Source of the DNA: Aliarcobacter butzleri
GTDB lineage: Bacteria > Campylobacterota > Campylobacteria > Campylobacterales > Arcobacteraceae
DNA length: 64,000 bases
Direction of reading: 5' to 3'
NCBI RefSeq assembly: GCF_900187115.1
Contig: NZ_LT906455.1
Span: 744,001-808,000 of the forward strand
Positions 56,861 to 64,000 of the stretch are shown here, in pieces; positions within the stretch are counted from its first letter, which is position 1, and each line of letters starts with the position of its first letter. The translations under genes and the position numbers were made by a program. The notes beneath the pieces are model-generated. The model did no database searches. It worked only from the letters and a program-made list of their open reading frames with translations, and was not told the DNA's origin.

Positions 56861-57523
56861 TTATTTAATAAGTTTATATCCAATAGATCTTAGATTTAAT
56901 ATCATTCCATTTTTAAGCTTTTTTTTCAGTTTATGAACAATTGTTCTCATGCTAACTGCTTCCATCTCTTTGTTGTCCCAAACATATTCATGAATCATTT
57001 CATTTGTAACTGTGTTATTTATATTTTTTACAAGTAGGCTTAAAAGTAATTTTTCTTTACTTGTCAGTTCTATTTCATTGTTTGATTTAAATAAAGTTTG
57101 CTCAAGTAAATTAAAGGAAAAGTCATAACCTAACTCTACTATAAAATCACTATTTTCATCTTTTCTTATATGACTTAAATGATATTGGATTCGCAAAAAT
57201 AGCTCTTCAAAATCAAATGGTTTTTTAATATAATCATTACAACCTAAAGTGTAAGATTTTTTGATATTTTCAATATCAATTTCAGCACTTATCATAATAA
57301 TTGGAACAGTTAAATCATCTTTTCTAATAAATTCTAAAATCTTGTGTCCGTCAAATCCCAAAACATTTAAATCCAAAATATATAAATCATATTTACTATT
57401 TAAAATCACATCAACAGCTTTGTATCCATCACTAAAACTATCGACAAAAAAACCTCTATTTTGTAGTGAAATTTTTATGATTTTATTTAGAGCAAAATCA
57501 TCTTCAAGTAAAAATATTTTCAT
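56861..57523 (-). CDS. OmpR-family response regulator
   Basis: A 220-residue regulator: receiver domain with Glu-Asp-Asp at 7-9, phosphorylation site Asp51 (YILDLNVLGFDG) and Lys in YIKKPF, then a winged-helix DNA-binding domain (about 125-220, ELTSKEKLLLSLLVKN and VSMRTIVHKLKKKL). It overlaps the upstream kinase gene by four bases (ATGA), so the two form a pair. Targets are unknown. Confidence 0.94.
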   Translation of the reverse strand: MKIFLLEDDFALNKIIKISLQNRGFFVDSFSDGYKAVDVILNSKYDLYILDLNVLGFDGHKILEFIRKDDLTVPIIMISAEIDIENIKKSYTLGCNDYIKKPFDFEELFLRIQYHLSHIRKDENSDFIVELGYDFSFNLLEQTLFKSNNEIELTSKEKLLLSLLVKNINNTVTNEMIHEYVWDNKEMEAVSMRTIVHKLKKKLKNGMILNLRSIGYKLIK

Positions 57524-58584
57524 AAAATTTTTCCTTTAGAAATCAGATCTTTTGGAAAAATGTAGCTAAAAGTTGTTTGATTGTTTAAAGAGTTTACCTC
57601 TATTCTTATCTCATATTTATCACAAATCTCTTTTACAATACTAAGTCCTAATCCAAAACCTATATTTTTATCTTTTTGTTGATAATAAGCATTAAAAATT
57701 GCTTTTGTATCAAGGATTTCTATTCCTTCATTTTTTATTTCAAGTTTATAAATATCATCTATAACTTCTAAAAGAATATCTATATTTGAATCTTCAAAAG
57801 AGTATTTTATGGCATTTGAAAGGGTGTTATCAATAACTCTTTCTAACTCATAAGAATCCATCAAAATATCGAACTCTTCATGAATATCTAAACTCATGTC
57901 TATATTTTTTACATTTGCCATTTCATCAAAAAAAGCAACTCTTGAAGATAAAAATCTTACTAAATTTATATTTGATATTTCAGAAACTCTTTTCTTTTTT
58001 TTACTTAGATAATATAAATCATTGTAGATTGAAGATAAAGATTTACTTGAAGCTTTGATTGTTTCAAACTCCTCTTTATGACCTAAAGTTGATTCTAAAT
58101 TATCGATATTTAGATTTATTATACTAAGTGGAGTGTTCATTTCATGGATGATTTTTTTTAGGAAAAAATCTTGTTGTTCTAAAAGATTTGAGATAGTTTT
58201 TTTACTTTCAAAAATATTTAATTGAGTTTTTATTCTTGCAAGAACTTCTTCTTTTTCAAAAGGTTTAGTTATATAATCAACTCCACCATTTTCAAAAGCT
58301 TTTATTTTACTTTGCACATCGTCTAAAGCACTAATAAAAATAATAGGAATATCTTTTAAATTCTCTTCATTTTTAAGAAGTTTACAAACCTCAAATCCAT
58401 CTAAATTTGGCATTTTTATATCTAAAAGAATTAAATTTGGAGGATTTACTTTTGAAGAGTTTATAGCAAATATTGCATCTGTTGAAGCTCGTACTAAATA
58501 ATTTTCTTCTTTTAAAAGAGTATTTAAGTAGTGTAAATTTTCTGTTTTATCATCTATTATTAGTATTGTGTATTTTTTATCCAT
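57520..58584 (-). CDS. Receiver-histidine kinase fusion
   Basis: A 354-residue soluble protein with a receiver domain first (Asp55 in LILLDIKMPNLDG, Lys in YITKPF) and a kinase after it: His147 in IIHEMNTPLSI, N-box VIDNTLSNAIKYS, and G-box GFGLGLSIVKEI. There is no membrane helix. It therefore takes its input from another kinase through Asp55 or from protein contacts, and probably passes phosphate to the OmpR-type regulator encoded next. Confidence 0.93.
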   Translation of the reverse strand: MDKKYTILIIDDKTENLHYLNTLLKEENYLVRASTDAIFAINSSKVNPPNLILLDIKMPNLDGFEVCKLLKNEENLKDIPIIFISALDDVQSKIKAFENGGVDYITKPFEKEEVLARIKTQLNIFESKKTISNLLEQQDFFLKKIIHEMNTPLSIINLNIDNLESTLGHKEEFETIKASSKSLSSIYNDLYYLSKKKKRVSEISNINLVRFLSSRVAFFDEMANVKNIDMSLDIHEEFDILMDSYELERVIDNTLSNAIKYSFEDSNIDILLEVIDDIYKLEIKNEGIEILDTKAIFNAYYQQKDKNIGFGLGLSIVKEICDKYEIRIEVNSLNNQTTFSYIFPKDLISKGKIL

Positions 58585-58649
58585 ATAATTATTCTTTTTA
58601 CATATTGTAGTTTGTTAAGATTATATGGAAAAATTAATTAGGATTTAGT

Positions 58650-60947
58650 TTGAAATTAAAGAATTTATTTATGTTGCTGTTTATTTTAAATACAGTTTCT
58701 TTTATTTGTGTTGCATTTGTTATAAATAAATATCAAAAAGCCACAATAAAACTTGAAGATGCTTATAATATGCAATACAAATCTTTAATACTTGCAGATG
58801 AGTTAAGACAAAGTAGTGATGATTTAACAAGAATGGCTCGAACATATGTAATAACTGGAAATCCTATGTTTGAAGAACAATACAAAACTGTTTTAGCCAT
58901 ACGAAACGGAGAACTTCCAAGACCAAAAAGATATAATGGAATTTTTTGGGATTTTTTGACTTTAGAAGGGACAAAACCTTTACTTGATGGTGAAAAAATA
59001 CCACTTCGAGAACTGATGAAAAATGCAAATTTCCCAGAATCAGAGTTAAATCTACTTTTTACTTCACAAAATGAATCAGATGATTTAACAAATCTTGAAC
59101 ACAAAGCCATGAATGCAATAAAAGGAATTTTTCAAGATGAAAATGGAAATTATACAATCAAAGGTGAGCCTGATTTTGTTTTAGCTAAAGAATTAATGCA
59201 TTCATCACAATATCATCTTGCAAAAATAAGAATTATGGAACCACTTGATAGGTTTTATAAAGCCTTTGAAAATAGAACAAAACAAAAAGTTGAAGAGGCA
59301 AAAAAGAGTGTAAATGAACAAGAGTTTAATGTAAATGCAATAGTTATTCTTTCAATAATTTTGTTTTTAATGTCATTTTTTATCATTTTATTTAGAATTA
59401 TTTATCCTATGGATTTACTTAGAATCGTGATGTTAAAACTCTCATCAAATGAAACAAATGTAGAAATAGAAAAAAATGAATTTGATGATGAAATGGGAGA
59501 TATGATAGGAGCTGTTGAGATTTTCAAAGAAAATACAGAAAAACTAATCACAAGTGAACATCAACTAAAAATTGCAATGGAAGATGCCAAAAATGCAAAC
59601 CAAGCAAAATCAATATTTTTAGCTCGAATGAGCCATGAATTAAGGACTCCACTAAATGCAATTTTAGGTTTTGCAAATATCTTAAAAAAATCAATGAACG
59701 CCACAAATCAGGAAAAAGAGAATCTAAATATCATCAAAAAAAGTGGTGAACACTTACTAAATATCATAAATGAGATTTTGGAACTTTCAAAAATTGAAGC
59801 TGGGAAAATAGAAATCAATCCTAAGAATTTTGATTTTTGTGAGTTAATAAAAGAGATAGAGGATATTTTTGCTTTAAGATGCAAGAGTAAAAATCTAAAA
59901 TTTACTATAAATCAAACAAATAATTTGCCAAAATTTATAAAAGCAGATGAGCAACGACTGCGGCAAATTTTAATAAATCTTTTAGGAAACTCTTTGAAAT
60001 TTACAAATGAAGGACAAATTTTTTTAAATATTTATTCTTTAAATAATAAGTTATTTTTTGAGGTAAAAGATACGGGAATTGGAATTGACCTAAAAAATCA
60101 AGAAAAAATCTTCAAACCATTTGAGCAAGTAAAACTAGATAATTACACACAACAAGGAACAGGTTTGGGTCTTGCAATTACAAAAGAATTAATCGCATTA
60201 ATGGGTGGAACGATTTATGTTAAAAGTCAAATAAACAAAGGAAGTGAGTTTTATTTTAGTATCAATTATGAGAAAGTAGATAATGGAGAATTAAGTTTGA
60301 ATTCTCAAATAAAAGAGATAAAAGGAATAAAAAATTCTGAAGATAATAAAACAATTTTAGTAGTTGATGATATAAAAGAAAATAGAGATTTAATAGTGCA
60401 ACTTTTAAGTTTTTATGGCTTTAAAACTCTCGAAGCAAATAGTGGATTGATGGCTCTTGAGGTTTTTGAAAAACAAAATGAAAATGAAAAAATAGATTTG
60501 ATTTTTATGGATATTTTGATGGAAGATTTAGATGGTTTAGAAACTATAAGAATTATTAGAGAAAAACAAAATGGTATAAATATTCCAATCATTGCTTTAA
60601 GTGCAAATGTTTTTGAAGATGATAAAAAACAAGCAATAAAAGCTGGAGCAAATGACTTTTTACCAAAACCAGTTGAAGAAAAAGAGATTTTGCAAATACT
60701 TCAAAAATATCTAAAACTAGAGTTTGAATATGAAGAAAAAGAGCAAATAAATGAGATATCTCAAGAGTTAAAAAATCTTCCAAAAGAGTTTTTAGAAAAA
60801 CTAAATAAAGAAGTTTTATTGATGAATAACGATGAGATTTTAAACCTGTTAAAAGAGCATAACTTATCGAAAAAACTACAAAATTATATAAAAAATTTAA
60901 TAAATGAGTTTAAATATCAAGAATTATTGGATTTTCAAAAAATCTAA
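58650..60947 (+). CDS. Hybrid sensor histidine kinase with C-terminal receiver
   Basis: A 765-residue protein starting at a TTG six bases after AGGA. Membrane helices at about 5-25 and 228-250 enclose a periplasmic sensor of about 200 residues (DDLTRMARTYVITGNPMFEEQY, AIRNGELPRPKRYNGIFWDFL) that I have seen in other sensor proteins but cannot name. The kinase follows: His329 in MSHELRTPLNAI, GTGLGLAITKELI. A receiver domain occupies about 567-690 (MDILMEDLDG), then a short helical tail. The 3' end overlaps the NUDIX gene by 24 bp. It could feed the neighbouring REC-kinase. Confidence 0.94.
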   Translation: MKLKNLFMLLFILNTVSFICVAFVINKYQKATIKLEDAYNMQYKSLILADELRQSSDDLTRMARTYVITGNPMFEEQYKTVLAIRNGELPRPKRYNGIFWDFLTLEGTKPLLDGEKIPLRELMKNANFPESELNLLFTSQNESDDLTNLEHKAMNAIKGIFQDENGNYTIKGEPDFVLAKELMHSSQYHLAKIRIMEPLDRFYKAFENRTKQKVEEAKKSVNEQEFNVNAIVILSIILFLMSFFIILFRIIYPMDLLRIVMLKLSSNETNVEIEKNEFDDEMGDMIGAVEIFKENTEKLITSEHQLKIAMEDAKNANQAKSIFLARMSHELRTPLNAILGFANILKKSMNATNQEKENLNIIKKSGEHLLNIINEILELSKIEAGKIEINPKNFDFCELIKEIEDIFALRCKSKNLKFTINQTNNLPKFIKADEQRLRQILINLLGNSLKFTNEGQIFLNIYSLNNKLFFEVKDTGIGIDLKNQEKIFKPFEQVKLDNYTQQGTGLGLAITKELIALMGGTIYVKSQINKGSEFYFSINYEKVDNGELSLNSQIKEIKGIKNSEDNKTILVVDDIKENRDLIVQLLSFYGFKTLEANSGLMALEVFEKQNENEKIDLIFMDILMEDLDGLETIRIIREKQNGINIPIIALSANVFEDDKKQAIKAGANDFLPKPVEEKEILQILQKYLKLEFEYEEKEQINEISQELKNLPKEFLEKLNKEVLLMNNDEILNLLKEHNLSKKLQNYIKNLINEFKYQELLDFQKI

Positions 60948-61334
60948 AATAATTTGTTTATGGTCAAAAACTAACTTCTCAAGTGGTATTTCATCTAACT
61001 TATAAACATAAACCTCTTTTGCGTCATCTTGTGCAATAGGTTCTCCATAAGCTTTACAAACATAAACCACAGAAGCTGTGTGAAATCTTTCATCTCTTGC
61101 GGGGTCTGAATAAACTCCAAGAAGTGATTCAATAGTAATATCAAGTGAAGTTTCTTCTTTCATCTCTCTTATAACTGCATTTTCAACAGTTTCACCAATA
61201 TCCACAAATCCACCTGGAATTGCAATACCTAAAGGTTTGTTTAATCTTTCGATTAAAACTATTCCTTGAAATTTTTCATTTTCATCATATAGTTTTATTA
61301 TTCCATCAACTGCTAAAAATGGTGTTTTTATCAT
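60924..61334 (-). CDS. NUDIX hydrolase
   Basis: A 136-residue protein with a complete Nudix box: Gly-x5-Glu-x7-REMKEET in GFVDIGETVENAVIREMKEE. It hydrolyses a nucleoside diphosphate linked to some other group; the substrate cannot be told from sequence. AAGGAAAAAC lies upstream of the ATG. It overlaps the convergent kinase by 24 bp. Confidence 0.93.
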   Translation of the reverse strand: MIKTPFLAVDGIIKLYDENEKFQGIVLIERLNKPLGIAIPGGFVDIGETVENAVIREMKEETSLDITIESLLGVYSDPARDERFHTASVVYVCKAYGEPIAQDDAKEVYVYKLDEIPLEKLVFDHKQIILDFLKIQ

Positions 61335-61410
61335 CTGTTTTTCCTTTTTTAGATATATTAAACTGTGAGATTAAAGTTAAGACTAATTTCTTATATTAGA
61401 CATCATTAAA

Positions 61411-62181
61411 TTAGGAATTATGACATTCATCTAAAAAATATTGATTATTTCTCCACTCTAATTTTTCGTAGGTAATATTTAACTTTGAAGACAACTCTTT
61501 TATAGTTGGCAAATACACTTTTGGAAAGCTATCTCCCAATATTATAAATTTTAAAGAATCAGAAATATCAACAAAAATATTTTTATAAAAATTATTCTCA
61601 GTTTTTTGAATTAAAATTATTCTAAATTCATTTTCATCTTTATAATCTAAATGTTTTTGGAATAAAAAATTTTGATAATTTTCTTCTATATTGTTTATAA
61701 CTACTTGTCTCACGCTTAAATCATCATCATAAATATATAAATCTTCAAAACTAATTTTTTTATAATTTATATTTTTACCATAAATTAGATAATCGTTTGA
61801 TAATTGATTCTTGATAGTTTTTATGAGTGATTTTTTTGAAAAAACTAAACAAATTCCTGAATGATTTTGACCATATTGTGACCACATTCTAGGTTTTTCA
61901 TATCCTTTATTCTTTGAATTTTTACAAAAAGATAAAAAAGGTGCATTTTTAATAGTATTATCAATTAAATCCATTGATTTATTAAATAAAGAGTCATTAA
62001 TATGTCCTAATCCTGTGGCAGAAGTTAATCTATCTTTATATTCATATGGGTCATTAGTAGAATGAAAAAAACCAAATTTTAATTTTTTATCATTTAGTAT
62101 ATATTCCATTGCAGTTTCTTTTTTTGTGTAATGAAATATTGCATCATCAGAATTTAGAAAATTTGTTAATTCTTCAGTCAT
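61411..62181 (-). CDS. DUF2971 family protein, third gene of the mntA-hepT operon
   Basis: A 256-residue protein from the ATG at 62181, whose first codons overlap the hepT stop (ATGACTGA). An in-frame TTG at 62208 would lie deeper in hepT. It shows the DUF2971 pattern: FHYTKKETAMEYILNDKKLKFGFF, STNDPYEYKD, FLSFCKNSKN, and PRMWSQYGQNHSGICLVF. DUF2971 proteins are of unknown function, and several occur in defence regions. No membrane segment is present. Confidence 0.8.
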   Translation of the reverse strand: MTEELTNFLNSDDAIFHYTKKETAMEYILNDKKLKFGFFHSTNDPYEYKDRLTSATGLGHINDSLFNKSMDLIDNTIKNAPFLSFCKNSKNKGYEKPRMWSQYGQNHSGICLVFSKKSLIKTIKNQLSNDYLIYGKNINYKKISFEDLYIYDDDLSVRQVVINNIEENYQNFLFQKHLDYKDENEFRIILIQKTENNFYKNIFVDISDSLKFIILGDSFPKVYLPTIKELSSKLNITYEKLEWRNNQYFLDECHNS

Positions 62182-62536
62182 TAAAATTTTCTTTTTTAAT
62201 ACTCTCAATAATGTTCTTAAAAATAGGCAAGTTATACCTAATCACATCTTCAATGATATTATCATCAGTACTATCATAATCGTGAGCTATATAATTTCTA
62301 ACTGAACTAATACCTTTCAAATCTTCATTTGTGAAGTTTTCTAGTATTTTGAATTCATTATCATCTTTTAGTTTTGCAAACTGTTCAGCAATTCTTATAA
62401 TATTCATTCTAATAGCTGGTTTTATGATTTTATCTTCTATTGCTTGAGTTATTTTTAGATTACTTTCATTGATAATAAAATCAATATTTTCAATACATTC
62501 TAAAATCTTATCTAGTCTATGTATTACTTTACACAT
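62174..62536 (-). CDS. hepT: HepT-type HEPN ribonuclease toxin
   Basis: A 120-residue helical HEPN protein with the RNase motif Rx4HxY: Arg80, His85, Tyr87 in RNYIAHDY. In known HepT/MntA pairs the antitoxin transfers AMP to that Tyr and blocks the nuclease. It overlaps mntA by 8 bases and the DUF2971 gene by 8 bases. The catalytic residues are intact, so the toxin is probably functional. Confidence 0.88.
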   Translation of the reverse strand: MCKVIHRLDKILECIENIDFIINESNLKITQAIEDKIIKPAIRMNIIRIAEQFAKLKDDNEFKILENFTNEDLKGISSVRNYIAHDYDSTDDNIIEDVIRYNLPIFKNIIESIKKENFND

Positions 62537-62828
62537 AAATTATATCTTTTAAAATTTTTTTATTTGAATCAGGTACAAAATCAATCTCTTTTTTGAATAT
62601 TGATTTTAATTCATCTTTGATTGAGTCGATTCTTAGAAGTTTAGAAAAGCCACCAACATATTTTTTTGAGAACTCTTCATAGTTTAATTTATAAGCAATA
62701 TCAATGTCACTATATTCAGTTTCATTATCTTTTGCATAACTTCCAAAAAGACCAACTATTTCTAAGCCTTCTTGTTGATATATTGGTTTTAGTTCTTTTA
62801 ATTTATTTAGTATTTCTTCTTTTTTCAT
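62529..62828 (-). CDS. mntA: MntA-type nucleotidyltransferase antitoxin
   Basis: A 99-residue minimal nucleotidyltransferase from the ATG at 62828. The signature GSx10DxD is complete (GS at 29-30, Asp41 and Asp43 in GLFGSYAKDNETEYSDIDIA) and a third acid lies in EIDFVPD. A GTG at 62885 would add 19 residues, but it has no better ribosome site and would start upstream of the -10 box at 62836-62841. It transfers AMP to the toxin in related systems. The ATG seems to be at the 5' end of the mRNA. Confidence 0.85.
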   Translation of the reverse strand: MKKEEILNKLKELKPIYQQEGLEIVGLFGSYAKDNETEYSDIDIAYKLNYEEFSKKYVGGFSKLLRIDSIKDELKSIFKKEIDFVPDSNKKILKDIIYV

Positions 62829-62835
62829 AGGAAAG

Positions 62836-62860
62836 ATTATATCATAAAATATTTTATGAT
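62836..62860 (-). promoter_or_regulatory. -10 box and 20-bp palindrome in front of mntA
   Basis: On the minus strand TATAAT (62841-62836) ends 7 bases before the mntA ATG. A perfect palindrome ATCATAAAATATTTTATGAT at 62841-62860 touches it from upstream, in the region contacted by RNA polymerase. It looks like an operator for autoregulation. Confidence 0.55.
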
Positions 62861-62929
62861 TTTTTCTAATAAAATCAAAAAACACCTCTTGTCTAAAATC
62901 TATACACCAACTATTTCCAACCTACAATA

Positions 62930-62951
62930 AAAACAACACTAAAACAACACT
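62930..62951 (+). repeat. Tandem 11-bp repeat upstream of the urea transporter gene
   Basis: AAAACAACACT occurs twice in direct succession (62930-62940, 62941-62951), 42 bp before the start codon. The 11-base period puts both copies on the same face of the helix. Confidence 0.5.
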
Positions 62952-62993
62952 TCTTTTTTATACTTCTTTTGTAAATAAAATAAAGGAGACCAG

Positions 62994-64000
62994 ATGAAAA
63001 AACTATTTGCAAAAGCAATCGTAACTTCTGCATTGTTAGGTGGTATGATAGTTCACGCTGCTGATACTATTAAAGTTGGAGTTTTACACTCACTTTCAGG
63101 AACTATGGCTATTAGTGAAACAACACTAAAAGATACAGTTTTGATGTTAATTGAAGAGCAAAATAAAAAAGGTGGAGTTTTAGGAAAAAAACTTGAACCA
63201 GTTGTTGTTGATCCTGCGTCAAATTGGCCACTTTTTGCTGAAAAAATGAGAGGATTATTAACAAAAGACAAAGTTGATGTAACTTTTGGTTGTTGGACAT
63301 CAGTTTCAAGAAAATCAGTTCTTCCAGTTGTTGAAGAGTTAAATGGATTATTATTTTACCCAGTTCAATATGAGGGTGAAGAGTCTTCTAAAAATGTATT
63401 TTATACAGGTGCTGCGCCAAACCAACAAGCAATTCCAGCAGTTGATTATTTAATCAACGAAATGGGTGTAAAAAGATTTGTTCTTGCAGGAACTGACTAT
63501 GTTTATCCAAGAACTACAAATAAAATCTTAGAGGCTTATTTGATGTCAAAAGGTGTTAAAAAAGAGAATATTATGATTAATTATACTCCATTTGGTCACT
63601 CTGATTGGCAATCAATTGTATCTGATATTAAAAAGTTTGGTTCAACTGGAGTTAAAACAGCAGTAGTTTCAACTATCAATGGTGATGCAAATGTTCCGTT
63701 TTATAAAGAGTTAGGAAATCAAGGTATAAAAGCTGAAGATATTCCAGTTGTTGCATTTAGTGTTGGTGAAGAAGAACTTTCAGGAATTGATACAAAACCA
63801 CTTGTTGGACATTTAGCTGCGTGGAATTATTTTGAAAGTGTAAAAACACCAGAAAATGATAAATTTATCGCAAACTGGAAAAAATTCATCAAAGATGATA
63901 AAAGAGTTACAAATGACCCAATGGAAGCAACATATATCGGATTTAATCTTTGGGTAAAAGCTGTTGAAAAAGCTGGAACTACAGATGTTAATGCAGTTTC
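62994..64000 (+). CDS. urtA: Urea/amide ABC transporter substrate-binding protein, partial
   Basis: The frame is open from the ATG at 62994 (AAGGAGA upstream) to the right edge, 335 codons, so the C-terminus is missing. A Sec signal peptide (about residues 1-22, ending VHAAD) is followed by a type I binding protein: KVGVLHSLSGTMAISETTLKD, VFGCWTSVSRKSVLPVVEEL-type (here TFGCWTSVSRKS) and FYPVQYEGEESSKNVFYTGAAPNQQAIPAVDYL. This is the UrtA/FmdD pattern. Ligand is urea or a short amide by family. Confidence 0.92.
   Translation, partial: MKKLFAKAIVTSALLGGMIVHAADTIKVGVLHSLSGTMAISETTLKDTVLMLIEEQNKKGGVLGKKLEPVVVDPASNWPLFAEKMRGLLTKDKVDVTFGCWTSVSRKSVLPVVEELNGLLFYPVQYEGEESSKNVFYTGAAPNQQAIPAVDYLINEMGVKRFVLAGTDYVYPRTTNKILEAYLMSKGVKKENIMINYTPFGHSDWQSIVSDIKKFGSTGVKTAVVSTINGDANVPFYKELGNQGIKAEDIPVVAFSVGEEELSGIDTKPLVGHLAAWNYFESVKTPENDKFIANWKKFIKDDKRVTNDPMEATYIGFNLWVKAVEKAGTTDVNAV

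Noticed and set aside
62829-62885. N-terminal extension of mntA from the GTG at 62885
   Set aside because: The extension would span the -10 box and palindrome, and the family motif starts at the usual distance from the ATG at 62828.

Overview
The window is a very AT-rich (roughly 27% G+C by eye) piece of a Campylobacterota chromosome. Three things point to Arcobacter in the broad sense, with Aliarcobacter butzleri the best guess: protein similarity as I recognise it, a type-A chloramphenicol acetyltransferase sitting among core genes, and a large set of chemoreceptors. The species call is inference; I ran no database search. TTG starts are frequent. I see no tRNA, rRNA, CRISPR array, IS element or prophage.

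Layout. 1-610: N-terminal part of a cstA carbon starvation transporter (minus strand, running off the left edge). 805-8352: housekeeping and sensory genes (ychF, an HDOD protein, recO, ppnP, a NosL-like lipoprotein-free periplasmic protein, a PAS-GGDEF diguanylate cyclase, thiL, truD). 8405-10976: a small CheZ-like protein facing a chemoreceptor whose periplasmic domain carries a c-type heme motif. 11085-15348: ruvA and a cell-wall run (ddl, an alpha/beta hydrolase, murF) ending in a HIT protein. 15456-17779: two unrecognised, extremely AT-rich membrane-protein genes. 17891-28631: the S10-spc ribosomal protein operon (rpsJ to rplO, then secY, map, infA), led by a textbook sigma-70 promoter and closed by a hairpin directly after infA. 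The alpha-operon genes do not follow. 28683-38274: a divergent uracil-DNA glycosylase-like protein, a lipoprotein, aspS, a soluble tandem-Cache protein fused to CheW, a YgiQ-type radical SAM protein, and two different adenylate kinases back to back. 38274-42143: a CinA-like domain protein, cat, a Tat-exported zinc alcohol dehydrogenase and an iron alcohol dehydrogenase. 42192-56853: one chemoreceptor, then alr and uvrC, then four chemoreceptors in tandem. 56861-60947: a REC-histidine kinase with its OmpR-type regulator, and a divergent hybrid kinase. 60924-62828: a NUDIX hydrolase and a compact mntA-hepT-DUF2971 operon (toxin-antitoxin or defence type). 62994-64000: start of a urea/amide ABC transporter binding protein, cut by the right edge.

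How it fits together. Signal transduction is the theme of the accessory part: six methyl-accepting proteins, a Cache-CheW adaptor, a CheZ-like phosphatase candidate, two kinases, one regulator and a diguanylate cyclase. The four tandem receptors share a nearly constant cytoplasmic half and a C-terminal WESF tail that matches the xWxxF methylation-enzyme docking pentapeptide. Two of them are identical over about 780 bp of DNA, which suggests recent duplication or gene conversion. The most system-like unit is the mntA-hepT-DUF2971 operon, with a 20-bp perfect palindrome against its -10 box and an apparently leaderless first gene.
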